A DNA stretch of 13,936 nucleotides, taken from contig CAVJGI010000054.1 of NCBI GenBank assembly GCA_963649145.1, positions 1-13,936 of the forward strand. Direction: 5' to 3'. Numbering within the stretch: the stretch's first letter is position 1; each line of letters opens with the position of its first letter. Of this stretch, positions 6,749 to 13,381 are shown in pieces. Origin of the DNA: SVKR01 sp963649145. GTDB taxonomy: Bacteria > Bacillota > Clostridia > Oscillospirales > Oscillospiraceae. The notes below the pieces were generated by a model that saw only the letters and a list, made by a program, of their open reading frames with translations, did no database searches and had not been told where the DNA came from. Position numbers and translations under genes: made by a program.

Positions 6749-7731
6749 TTCACGACCTCCTTTGTTCCGCGCTGGCCCGCGACGCCGAACACGATGACAA
6801 ACACGCAGAGGAACACGTCCTGAAGCGTTCCGGAGGGGACGCCGAAGAATGTCATGATGTTGAACACCGCGTAAATGATGATCGAGCAGAACGGCACCGC
6901 GACGATGATGTTGATGCGCTTCTGCAAAATTTGAGCCAGCAGCGCGATGGCGAGGGGCTTGAAGATCATCTGGATGCTCGTGAGCCCCGTGGTGGCGAAG
7001 GTCTTGCCGTTATAGCTCTCCTGCACGATGCACGCCACGCCGACGAGCACGCCGCAGATGAGCCCGACGCCGAGGATGGTCTTCGGGATGCTGATGCCCA
7101 TCGCGCGGGCGACGCCCGTGCTGCCGCCGACGGCGCGGATGTTGAGCCCGATGGCGGTGCGGTTATAGACGAAGTAGACGACGAGGAAGCCCACGACAAG
7201 CAGGATGATGTTGATGGGCCACTCGCCGAGCGCGCGGTAAGACCGCAGCAGCTCCGTGTCCACGTAGGGCTTCGTCACGCGCCAGTTGCGCGTGAACACG
7301 CTGACCGCCTCATAGATAAGCGCGAGACTGATGCTCGCGATCCACGAGGGGATACGCGTCACGACGAAAATGCCGAAGTTGATGAACACCAGCAGCGTTC
7401 CGACGAGCAGACCGCCGAGAATGACGCCGGGGTAGCCCCACGCATTGCCGAAGGCGCAGACCGCAAACGAGCCGACAACGAGCACGCCGCCCATGGACAT
7501 GTCCGTGTAGCCGCAGGCGAAGAGGAAGCAGAGGCTCCACGCGATAAAGGTCGGGTAAACGCTGTTGGAGAGGATGATCTCGATGTTTTTCCCCGTCAGG
7601 AATCTTCCGCCGACGCAGATGTTCACGATCACGCCGACGACGACCATCGCCGCGACCAGAATCGCGAGCGAGAGCCACGAGCGCGCGCCGGTGACGGTCT
7701 CCATGCTCCGTTTTTTCTTTGTTTTTTCCAA
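6745..7731 (-). CDS. CUT2-type ABC importer permease (first permease of the operon)
   Basis: A 328-residue BPD_transp_2 membrane protein and partner of the permease at 4215-5243. It begins with a basic segment (EKTKKKRS) and then has multiple hydrophobic helices. Family segments include CGYTDMSMGGVLVVGSFAVCAFGN and the cytoplasmic loop near VGGSTGVARAMGISIPKTILG, which docks on the ATPase. I place the start at TTG 7731: AAAGGAG lies 8 nt before it. The in-frame GTG at 7740 overlaps that same ribosome site and would leave no spacing. An ATG at 7704 would also be possible, giving a shorter basic N-terminus. The stop overlaps the ATPase start. A hairpin lies between this gene and the lipoprotein gene upstream. 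The two permeases are clearly different proteins, so the channel is probably a heterodimer. Confidence 0.9.
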   Translation of the reverse strand: MEKTKKKRSMETVTGARSWLSLAILVAAMVVVGVIVNICVGGRFLTGKNIEIILSNSVYPTFIAWSLCFLFACGYTDMSMGGVLVVGSFAVCAFGNAWGYPGVILGGLLVGTLLVFINFGIFVVTRIPSWIASISLALIYEAVSVFTRNWRVTKPYVDTELLRSYRALGEWPINIILLVVGFLVVYFVYNRTAIGLNIRAVGGSTGVARAMGISIPKTILGVGLICGVLVGVACIVQESYNGKTFATTGLTSIQMIFKPLAIALLAQILQKRINIIVAVPFCSIIIYAVFNIMTFFGVPSGTLQDVFLCVFVIVFGVAGQRGTKEVVK

Positions 7732-7757
7732 TAACCTCACTCCTTTGGAAGAAGGCG

Positions 7758-7821
7758 GAACAAATAAAGCGCGGGGACCGCGGGACTTTTCAAAAATCGC
7801 CGCGGTCCCCAGAATTTGTTC
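7758..7821 (-). promoter_or_regulatory. Intercistronic hairpin between lipoprotein and permease genes
   Basis: Perfect 11-bp arms GGGGACCGCGG (7773-7783) and CCGCGGTCCCC (7800-7810) enclose a 16-nt loop. An outer 8-bp pairing, GAACAAAT (7758-7765) with ATTTGTTC (7814-7821), adds to the structure beyond an internal loop. On the transcribed strand no uninterrupted T-run follows directly, so a full terminator is unlikely. Partial termination or protection of the upstream mRNA end, giving more binding protein than permease, is the inferred role. Confidence 0.7.
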
Positions 7822-7852
7822 TTGTGCCGGGTCTTAGTGTGTGTCTCTCAGC

Positions 7853-8980
7853 TTATTTCCAAGCCTCGATGATCTTGTCGAGCTGGAGCTGCTCGTTCAC
7901 GAAGTTCTCGAAGTCCGCGTAGGTGACGTCGTGATTGTAGCGCCAGAGCAGGGTCTGAATGGTCTCCTTCTGGAAGGGCTCCGCCTTGGTCTTGAAGATC
8001 TCCTCGAAATCGTCGATGTTGTCCTGATCGACGACGAAGCCGGAGTTCGTGAGCTCAGGGGGATTGCCGTTTTCGTCGAGGATCTGGTGACCGTCGAGGT
8101 AGTTGATGAGCAGGCAGGCGGCGACGGTGCCGACGAGGTCGTTGCCGGCGGTGGCGGCGACGACGCTGCCGTCGCGGATGTACTCAATGGTGTCGGTGTT
8201 GATGTTGGAGCAGTAGATCGGCATGTCGATCTCCAGCGTGCGCATCGCGTTCACCGCGCCGGGGACATAGTCGCCGACCATGGCGAAGAGGCAGTCCGCG
8301 TCCGGGGTGGCGGAGAGCATGGCGTTCGCCTTCTCCTGACCCTCGCCGGGGTTACTGCAGCGGGCGGTGTTCAGAATGGTGCCGCCTGCCTCGGTCACGA
8401 AAGACTGGGTGAAGCCCGCGATACGCATCTCGAAGTGGGCGTCGCCGACGTTGCCGCCGAGCAGCAGGGCGGTCTTGTGACCGTCCGCCGCGGCTTCCTG
8501 ACCCATCAGGTAGCCCTCCGCGTACATATCGGAGGTCGCGGTGCCAAGGTAATAGGGGTTATTGGCGTTGGCGTCCGCGCGGTCCTCGTCCGTGCCGGAG
8601 AAGGTGCTCATCACGAAGGGGATCTTCGCGTCCATGCAGTTCTTCGTCGCCTCCGGGAAAATGGAGTCCGCGCAGGTCTGCATCACGATGCCGTCCACGC
8701 CCGCGGAGATGAAGTTCTGGATGTTCTGGAGCTCCTTGTCCGCCATGTGGTCGTCGCTGGAGCGGCTGTAGGTCGCGCCCGCGGCGTCCAGCGCCTGCTC
8801 GATGACGGTCGCCATAAAGTCGAAGGTCGCGTCGCCGGCGCCCCAAGTGTTGTAGCCGATGTTCCAAGCGGTCTCGCCCTCTTTGGCGTCCTGCTTCTTG
8901 CCGCCGCAGGCGCAGAGGCTCAGGCAGAGCGCCAGAGCAAGCACCGCGGTCAGGATCCGTGCGATGGTCTTGCGTTTCAT
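7853..8980 (-). CDS. Lipoprotein substrate-binding protein of the CUT2-type importer
   Basis: A 375-residue extracellular solute-binding protein of the periplasmic-binding-protein type I class (Peripl_BP_4-like). It is tethered to the outer face of the membrane by a lipid. The signal peptide is basic (MKRKTIAR), then hydrophobic, then LSLCACGG; the lipid-modified cysteine is probably C25 (lipobox LCAC), with C23 as an alternative. The mature domain has the family's alternating segments, such as ISAGVDGIVMQTCADSIFPE, KIPFVMSTFSG and ADCLFAMVGDYVPGAVNAM. I chose ATG 8980 because GGGAGG lies 10 nt upstream and the signal peptide begins there; an in-frame ATG at 9037 would add 19 residues unlike a signal sequence. 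It is the first gene of the operon, downstream of a good promoter at 9073-9101. The ligand cannot be named from the sequence. Confidence 0.92.
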   Translation of the reverse strand: MKRKTIARILTAVLALALCLSLCACGGKKQDAKEGETAWNIGYNTWGAGDATFDFMATVIEQALDAAGATYSRSSDDHMADKELQNIQNFISAGVDGIVMQTCADSIFPEATKNCMDAKIPFVMSTFSGTDEDRADANANNPYYLGTATSDMYAEGYLMGQEAAADGHKTALLLGGNVGDAHFEMRIAGFTQSFVTEAGGTILNTARCSNPGEGQEKANAMLSATPDADCLFAMVGDYVPGAVNAMRTLEIDMPIYCSNINTDTIEYIRDGSVVAATAGNDLVGTVAACLLINYLDGHQILDENGNPPELTNSGFVVDQDNIDDFEEIFKTKAEPFQKETIQTLLWRYNHDVTYADFENFVNEQLQLDKIIEAWK

Positions 8981-9072
8981 TTTCGTCTTTCCTCCCAAAT
9001 TTAACCTGTCGAATTTTGTACATACTGCACATTTCACTCGCGCGTCACCGGGATTCTATGCACGATAACCAC

Positions 9073-9101
9073 AAAATAGCACAAAAAATCTATGTTGTCA
9101 A
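9073..9101 (-). promoter_or_regulatory. Sigma-A promoter of the ABC transporter operon
   Basis: On the minus strand, a perfect -35 TTGACA (9101-9096) is followed after 17 bp by a -10 box TATTTT (9078-9073). It lies after the prmA terminator and about 90 bp before the lipoprotein start, leaving a leader of roughly 85 nt. No operator is obvious. A partial inverted repeat, TTGTC with GACACAA, overlaps the -35 region at 9095-9114. Confidence 0.75.
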
Positions 9102-9121
9102 GCATGCGACACAAAAAGTAC

Positions 9122-9177
9122 CAAAAAATTAGGACCCGTATCATTATCAGGTATCTGACAATAATACGGGTCCTAAT
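9122..9177 (-). terminator. Long-hairpin Rho-independent terminator of prmA
   Basis: Arms ATTAGGACCCGTAT (9128-9141) and ATACGGGTCCTAAT (9164-9177) pair perfectly over 14 bp. The interior pairs further with only two mismatches, down to a 4-nt loop GTAT at 9151-9154, giving an almost complete 50-nt palindrome. On the minus strand it is followed directly by six T residues (9127-9122). It lies 35 bp past the prmA stop. A smaller hairpin (AAAGATT/AATCTTT, 9183-9204) sits between the stop and this element. Confidence 0.88.
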
Positions 9178-9212
9178 AGTCAAAAGATTGTCAAGCTAAT
9201 CTTTCGGGTTTC

Positions 9213-10136
9213 TCAGGCTTTGCAGACAAAGCAGTGCCACTCCTCCTCGTGGAGATGGTCTTCAACCGCGAGCCCCGCCCCGGTGAGCGCGGCGTGGACC
9301 TCATCCTCTCTGCCGTCGATGATGCCGGAGCAGATAAACGCCCCGCCGGGCTTCAGATAGCGGCGCACGAAGGCGGCGAGCGCGATGATCACGTCCGCGA
9401 CGATGTTCGCGAGCACGATGTCGTAGCTGCCGTCGAGCTCCCGGCGCATCCCCTCATCGCGCAGGAGGTCGCCGGCGAAGAGCTTCAGCCGGTCCTCACC
9501 GATCCCGTTCAGCGCGGCGTTCGCCATCGCAGCGTCCGGCGACTTCGGGTCCACGTCGCAGCCGAGAACTTTTTCGCAGCCGAGCAGCAGCGCTGCAATG
9601 CCGAGGATCCCGCTGCCGCAGCCGAGGTCCAGCGCGGTTTTGCCCGGCGCAGCGAAGCGCTGGAGTGCTTCGAGACACATCCGCGTTGTCGGGTGGCTCC
9701 CCGTGCCGAAGGCGATGCCGGGGTCGAGACGCAGCACGGTGCGTCCGTCCGGCTCCGCGTCGAGCCATTCCGGGACGACCAGCAGCTTTTCGCCGATCTC
9801 CAGCGGCTCATAATACTGCTGCCAGCTGTTTTCCCAGTCCGCGTCGTCCACGGTCGTCGTCGTGAGCGCGCAGCCGAGCTCCGCCTTGATCTGCTCCAGC
9901 AGCGCGCGCCCGGCATCGCTGTCCTCGACGTAAAACTTCACGCGGCTGAGCCCGTCATAGTGCGCGGCAAGCGCGTCGTCCACGTAATCCCAGTATTGGT
10001 GGTTGTTTTCCAAAAAGCGCTTGAAATCCGCCTCGTCCTCGATGCAGATCCCGCCGATGTCGTAAGTGCCGAGCTTTTCGCAGAGCGCGTCGATCTCCTC
10101 GCTGCGGGTCGTGATGGCGGCCTCGATCCATTTCAT
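9213..10136 (-). CDS. prmA: Ribosomal protein L11 methyltransferase
   Basis: A 307-residue cytoplasmic S-adenosylmethionine-dependent methyltransferase that trimethylates ribosomal protein L11. Family marks are the substrate-side segment LDPGIAFGTGSHPTTRMCLEAL (about residues 137-158), the SAM-binding motif I ALDLGCGSGILGIAAL (168-183), the acidic end of the second strand at CDVDP (193-197), and the motif IV-like LANIVADVII (242-251). Length is normal for the family. The N-terminal ~110 residues form the substrate-recognition domain. The ATG at 10136 follows a strong AGGAGGG site. It is a single-gene unit with its own promoter, divergent from parA across the parS sites, and ends at a strong hairpin terminator. 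In many Clostridia prmA lies beside dnaJ or rsmE; neither is here. Confidence 0.95.
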   Translation of the reverse strand: MKWIEAAITTRSEEIDALCEKLGTYDIGGICIEDEADFKRFLENNHQYWDYVDDALAAHYDGLSRVKFYVEDSDAGRALLEQIKAELGCALTTTTVDDADWENSWQQYYEPLEIGEKLLVVPEWLDAEPDGRTVLRLDPGIAFGTGSHPTTRMCLEALQRFAAPGKTALDLGCGSGILGIAALLLGCEKVLGCDVDPKSPDAAMANAALNGIGEDRLKLFAGDLLRDEGMRRELDGSYDIVLANIVADVIIALAAFVRRYLKPGGAFICSGIIDGREDEVHAALTGAGLAVEDHLHEEEWHCFVCKA

Positions 10137-10174
10137 ATTGTAAGCCCTCCTGCGGCTATTATTTCTCCGTCTTA

Positions 10175-10203
10175 AGTTTAGTCCAAAGCGCCGCGGCTGT
10201 CAA
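10175..10203 (-). promoter_or_regulatory. Sigma-A promoter of prmA
   Basis: On the minus strand, a perfect -35 TTGACA (10203-10198) is followed after exactly 17 bp by TAAACT (10180-10175). The -35 box ends 6 bp from the first parS site, so ParB bound at parS could affect this promoter. Confidence 0.7.
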
Positions 10204-10209
10204 GTGCGG

Positions 10210-10225
10210 TGTTTCACGTGAAACA
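10210..10225. promoter_or_regulatory. parS: parS centromere-like site 1
   Basis: TGTTTCACGTGAAACA is a perfect 16-bp palindrome matching the parS sequence bound by ParB/Spo0J proteins. It loads the ParB clamp and marks the chromosome region for segregation. It differs from the B. subtilis consensus TGTTCCACGTGAAACA at one position. Confidence 0.96.
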
Positions 10226-10234
10226 TTCGGAAAA

Positions 10235-10250
10235 AGTTTCACGTGAAACA
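10235..10250. promoter_or_regulatory. parS: parS centromere-like site 2
   Basis: AGTTTCACGTGAAACA matches the first site in 15 of 16 positions and lies 25 bp from it, centre to centre. It touches the parA -35 box at 10251. Confidence 0.94.
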
Positions 10251-10279
10251 TTGAAAAATCATGCATGGGCTGATATAAT
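10251..10279 (+). promoter_or_regulatory. Sigma-A promoter of parA with extended -10
   Basis: The -35 TTGAAA (10251-10256) and -10 TATAAT (10274-10279) are separated by 17 bp. TG at 10271-10272 forms an extended -10. The -35 box starts at the base after the second parS site, so ParB bound there should hinder polymerase. Autorepression is inferred. Confidence 0.85.
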
Positions 10280-10310
10280 AAGACCGCAATTTGACTCACA
10301 GGAGAACATT

Positions 10311-11072
10311 ATGGGTAAAATCATTGCGATCGCGAACCAGAAGGGCGGCGTCGGCAAGTCCACGACCGCCATCAACCTGACAGCGAGCCTTGCAAACCGC
10401 GGGAAAAAGGTCCTGCTCGTCGACTGCGACCCGCAGGGCAACGCCACGACCGGCATGGGCATCGACAAAAACCGCGTCAAGAGCATTTACGATGTGCTGC
10501 TGCGCGGCGTGGACGCCAAGGACGCCGTTGTTTTCACAAGCTACGGCTGCGTCATCGCCTCGAACAGCGAGCTCGCGGGCGCGAATGTGGAGCTTGTGGA
10601 CCAAGAAGGGCGCGAAACGCTGCTGAAGCAGCGCCTTGCGCCGCTGCGGGAGCGCTACGACTATATTTTTATCGACTGCCCGCCCTCGCTGGAGCTGCTG
10701 ACGCTGAACGCACTCGTCGCGGCGGACACGGTGCTCGTGCCGGTCCAGAGCGAATTTTACGCGCTGGAGGGGCTCAGCGACCTCGTTGCGAGCATCAAGC
10801 GCGTCAACCAGCGGATAAATCCGAATCTGAAGCTGGAGGGGCTCGTGCTCACGATGTACGACGCGCGCACCAAGCTCGCGCTGGACGTCGAGAGCGCGCT
10901 GCGGATGCACTTTCCGGGCAAGGTCTACGACACGAAGATCCCCCGCAACGTCCGGCTTTCCGAGGCGCCGAGCCACGGAAAGCCCTGCATCGCCTATGAC
11001 AAATCGAGCAAGGGCACGCGGGCGTATCTGCATCTCGCGAACGAATTTTTGAAGAAACAGAGGAAGGAGTGA
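10311..11072 (+). CDS. parA: Chromosome-partitioning ATPase ParA/Soj
   Basis: A 253-residue Walker-type ATPase of the chromosomal ParA/Soj group. It binds DNA non-specifically as an ATP dimer and moves or positions ParB-parS complexes; in B. subtilis it also regulates DnaA. Seen here are the deviant Walker A KGGVGKST (residues 11-18) with signature lysine K11, the A' motif VDCDPQGN (37-44) and the Walker B segment YIFIDCPPS (118-126). There is no N-terminal DNA-binding domain, as in chromosomal rather than P1-type plasmid ParA. The correct start is ATG 10311, which has AGGAG at 10300-10304. An open frame extends back to a GTG at 10209, but that part is only translation through the two parS sites and the promoter. 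The stop codon lies 5 bp before the parB start. Confidence 0.97.
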   Translation: MGKIIAIANQKGGVGKSTTAINLTASLANRGKKVLLVDCDPQGNATTGMGIDKNRVKSIYDVLLRGVDAKDAVVFTSYGCVIASNSELAGANVELVDQEGRETLLKQRLAPLRERYDYIFIDCPPSLELLTLNALVAADTVLVPVQSEFYALEGLSDLVASIKRVNQRINPNLKLEGLVLTMYDARTKLALDVESALRMHFPGKVYDTKIPRNVRLSEAPSHGKPCIAYDKSSKGTRAYLHLANEFLKKQRKE

Positions 11073-11077
11073 AGGAT

Positions 11078-11959
11078 TTGGCAAAAAAAGGCGGTCTCGG
11101 CACCGGTCTGGGCGCGCTGTTCGGCGACGATCTGCCCGGACGGGGGCTTGACGAGACAAAGCTGCCGATCAGCAAGGTGGAGCCGCGGCGCGACCAGCCG
11201 CGCTATGCCTTCGACGAGGACGCGCTCGCGGAGCTGACGGAGTCCGTGCGGCAGTACGGCGTCATCCAGCCGATCACGGTCCGCGCCATCGACGGCGGCT
11301 ATTACCAGATCATCGCCGGCGAGCGCCGCTGGCGCGCAGCCCGCGCCGCGGGACTCACGGAGGTGCCGGTGCGCATCATCGAGGCGGACGACCGCCGCGC
11401 GATGGAGCTCGCGCTCGTGGAAAACTTGCAGCGCGAGGACTTGAATCCCATTGAGGAAGCGCGCGGCTTCCGCACGCTGATGGAGGATTACGGGCTCACG
11501 CAGGAGGAGGCGGCGTCCTCCGTCGGAAAATCGCGCCCCGCGGTGGCGAACGCGCTGCGTCTGCTGAGTCTGTCGCCCGCGGTGCTCTCGCTCGTGGAGG
11601 AGGGGCAGCTCTCCGCCGGGCATGCGCGCGCGCTGATCCCCATCCGGGACGAAAAAATGCAGCTTGAGGCGGCGGAGACCGTCATCGCGCGCGGGCTCTC
11701 CGTGCGCCAGACGGAGGCGCTCGCCGCGCGGCTCGCGAAGGCGCAGAGCGCGCCGAAAAAGGAGGAGGAGCCCCCCGCCGTCAGCGTGGATTACGTCCGC
11801 GAGGTCGAACGCGAGCTCGAAAACGCCCTCGGACGCAAGGTAAAGCTCGTCGACGGGCGCAAAAAAGGCAAGATCGAGATCGAATTTTACGGCAGCGAGG
11901 ACCGGGAAAAGCTCATCGAAAACCTCCGGCTCTTCTCCTCGCTGCGGAGCACGAAATAA
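11078..11959 (+). CDS. parB: Chromosome-partitioning CTPase clamp ParB/Spo0J
   Basis: A 293-residue parS-binding protein that loads at parS as a CTP-dependent sliding clamp and works with ParA and SMC in chromosome segregation. The N-terminal CTP-binding domain shows GERRWRA (residues 81-87) and ENLQREDLNPIEEA (115-128). A helix-turn-helix near LTQEEAASSVGKSRPAVANAL (140-160) recognises parS, and a C-terminal dimerisation domain covers about 240-293. The start is TTG 11078: AAGGAG (11064-11069) lies 8 nt upstream, and the product then begins MAKKGGLGTGLGALF, as ParB proteins normally do. An in-frame GTG at 11069 overlaps the ribosome site and is unlikely. The gene follows parA by 5 bp, so the two are co-transcribed. 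serS begins 41 bp downstream. Confidence 0.96.
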   Translation: MAKKGGLGTGLGALFGDDLPGRGLDETKLPISKVEPRRDQPRYAFDEDALAELTESVRQYGVIQPITVRAIDGGYYQIIAGERRWRAARAAGLTEVPVRIIEADDRRAMELALVENLQREDLNPIEEARGFRTLMEDYGLTQEEAASSVGKSRPAVANALRLLSLSPAVLSLVEEGQLSAGHARALIPIRDEKMQLEAAETVIARGLSVRQTEALAARLAKAQSAPKKEEEPPAVSVDYVREVERELENALGRKVKLVDGRKKGKIEIEFYGSEDREKLIENLRLFSSLRSTK

Positions 11960-12000
11960 AGAAAAAGTTAAAAATCTATACCAAAAGAAGGAAAAAAGAG

Positions 12001-13305
12001 ATGCTGGACATTAAATTTGTTCGGGAAAACCCCGAAGCCGTCAAGGAAAATATCCGCAAGAAATTTCAGGGCGTGAAGCTTCCGCTCGTGGACGAGGTGA
12101 TCGCGCTCGACGCGGAAAACCGCGCCGCCATCACGGAGGCAAGCGAGCTGCGCGCCGCGCGCAACGCCCTCAGCAAGCAGATCGGCATGCTGATGGGGCG
12201 GGCGAAAAAGGATCCCAGCAAGCTGGAGGAGGCGGAAAAGGTCAAGGCGCAGGTCAAGGTGGACGCCGACCGTCTCGCGGAGCTGGAGGTCAAGGAGACC
12301 GAGTTAGAGCAGAAGATCCGGCACATTATGCTGCAAATTCCGAATATCATTGATCCGAGCGTTCCCATCGGACCGGACGACAGCTGCAACGTCGAGGTCC
12401 AGCGCTTCGGCGAGCCGGTCGTGCCGGAGTTTGAGATTCCTTACCACACCGCCATTATGGAGCGCTTCAACGGCGTCGATATGGACTCCGCGGGCAGAGT
12501 TTCCGGCAACGGCTTCTACTACCTGCTGGGTGATATCGCCCGCCTGCACGAGGCGGTGCTCGCTTACGCGCGCGATTTTATGATCAACAAGGGCTTTACG
12601 TTCTGTATCCCGCCCTTCATGATCCACGGCAATGTCGTCGAGGGCGTCATGAGCCAGACGGATATGGACGCTATGATGTATAAGATCGAGGGCGAGGACC
12701 TCTATCTCATCGGCACGAGCGAGCACTCCATGATCGGCAAATTCATCGACCAGATCCTCCCGGAGGACGCGCTGCCCCAGACGCTGACGAGCTATTCCCC
12801 CTGCTTCCGCAAGGAGAAGGGCGCCCACGGCATCGAGGAGCGCGGCGTTTACCGCATCCACCAGTTCGAAAAGCAGGAGATGATCGTCGTCTGCAAGCCG
12901 GAAGACTCCATGAAGTGGTACGAGCAGATGTGGCGCTATTCCGTGGAGCTCTTCCGCTCGATGGAGATCCCCGTGCGCCAGCTGGAGTGCTGCTCCGGCG
13001 ACCTCGCCGATCTGAAGGTGAAAAGCTGCGACATCGAGGCGTGGAGCCCGCGCCAGCAGAAGTATTTTGAGGTCTGCTCCTGCTCCAACCTCGGCGACGC
13101 GCAGGCGCGCCGTCTCCGCATCCGCGTCAAGGGCGCGGACGGCAAGATGTATCTGCCGCATACGCTCAACAACACCGTCGTCGCCCCGCCGCGCATGCTC
13201 ATTGCCTTCCTCGAAAACCACCTTCAGGCAGACGGCAGCGTCACCATCCCCGAAGTGCTGCGTCCGTATATGGGCGGCAAGGAAATTCTTGTACCAAACA
13301 AATAA
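12001..13305 (+). CDS. serS: Seryl-tRNA synthetase (class II), sequence-variant form
   Basis: A 434-residue enzyme that charges tRNA-Ser with serine. An N-terminal coiled-coil arm (about residues 30-110) binds the long variable arm of the tRNA. The class II core shows LIGTSEHS (236-243), motif 2 FRKEKGAHG with RGVYRIHQFEKQE (269-293), and a motif 3 region HTLNNTVVAPPRMLIAFLEN (387-406) with the conserved arginine R398. These differ from the common bacterial SerRS sequence (for example LNGSGLAVGRTLVAILEN for motif 3), so this is a distinct branch, though length and layout are normal. It begins 41 bp after parB with no promoter, terminator or T-box between, so it probably shares the parAB transcript. 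The ribosome site is GAAGGA at 11988-11993. Function is secure at family level; whether it is the only SerRS of the organism cannot be seen. Confidence 0.93.
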   Translation: MLDIKFVRENPEAVKENIRKKFQGVKLPLVDEVIALDAENRAAITEASELRAARNALSKQIGMLMGRAKKDPSKLEEAEKVKAQVKVDADRLAELEVKETELEQKIRHIMLQIPNIIDPSVPIGPDDSCNVEVQRFGEPVVPEFEIPYHTAIMERFNGVDMDSAGRVSGNGFYYLLGDIARLHEAVLAYARDFMINKGFTFCIPPFMIHGNVVEGVMSQTDMDAMMYKIEGEDLYLIGTSEHSMIGKFIDQILPEDALPQTLTSYSPCFRKEKGAHGIEERGVYRIHQFEKQEMIVVCKPEDSMKWYEQMWRYSVELFRSMEIPVRQLECCSGDLADLKVKSCDIEAWSPRQQKYFEVCSCSNLGDAQARRLRIRVKGADGKMYLPHTLNNTVVAPPRMLIAFLENHLQADGSVTIPEVLRPYMGGKEILVPNK

Positions 13306-13381
13306 GAAACAGCTCCGGGCGGTGTTTTCTGTCCGGGCACAAAAATAAATTTAAAACAAAAAGAGAGGGTAAAAACAAAAG

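Noticed and set aside
7841..9004. Long open frame on the plus strand opposite the binding-protein gene
   Set aside because: Its composition is typical of an antisense shadow, and the minus strand encodes a clear lipoprotein with signal peptide, ribosome site and promoter.
8981..9037. Upstream ATG (9037) as start of the binding protein
   Set aside because: It would put 19 residues before a standard lipoprotein signal peptide, while GGGAGG sits at the proper distance before ATG 8980.
9038..9212. Riboswitch or T-box ahead of the transporter operon
   Set aside because: The structured element lies upstream of the promoter, not in the leader, and has a terminator form belonging to prmA. No T-box or known riboswitch core sequence was recognised in the ~85-nt leader.
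13314..13337. Hairpin between serS and mscL as a terminator
   Set aside because: TCCGGGC can pair with GTCCGGG using two wobble pairs, but it is followed by an A-rich rather than T-rich stretch, so termination is not supported.
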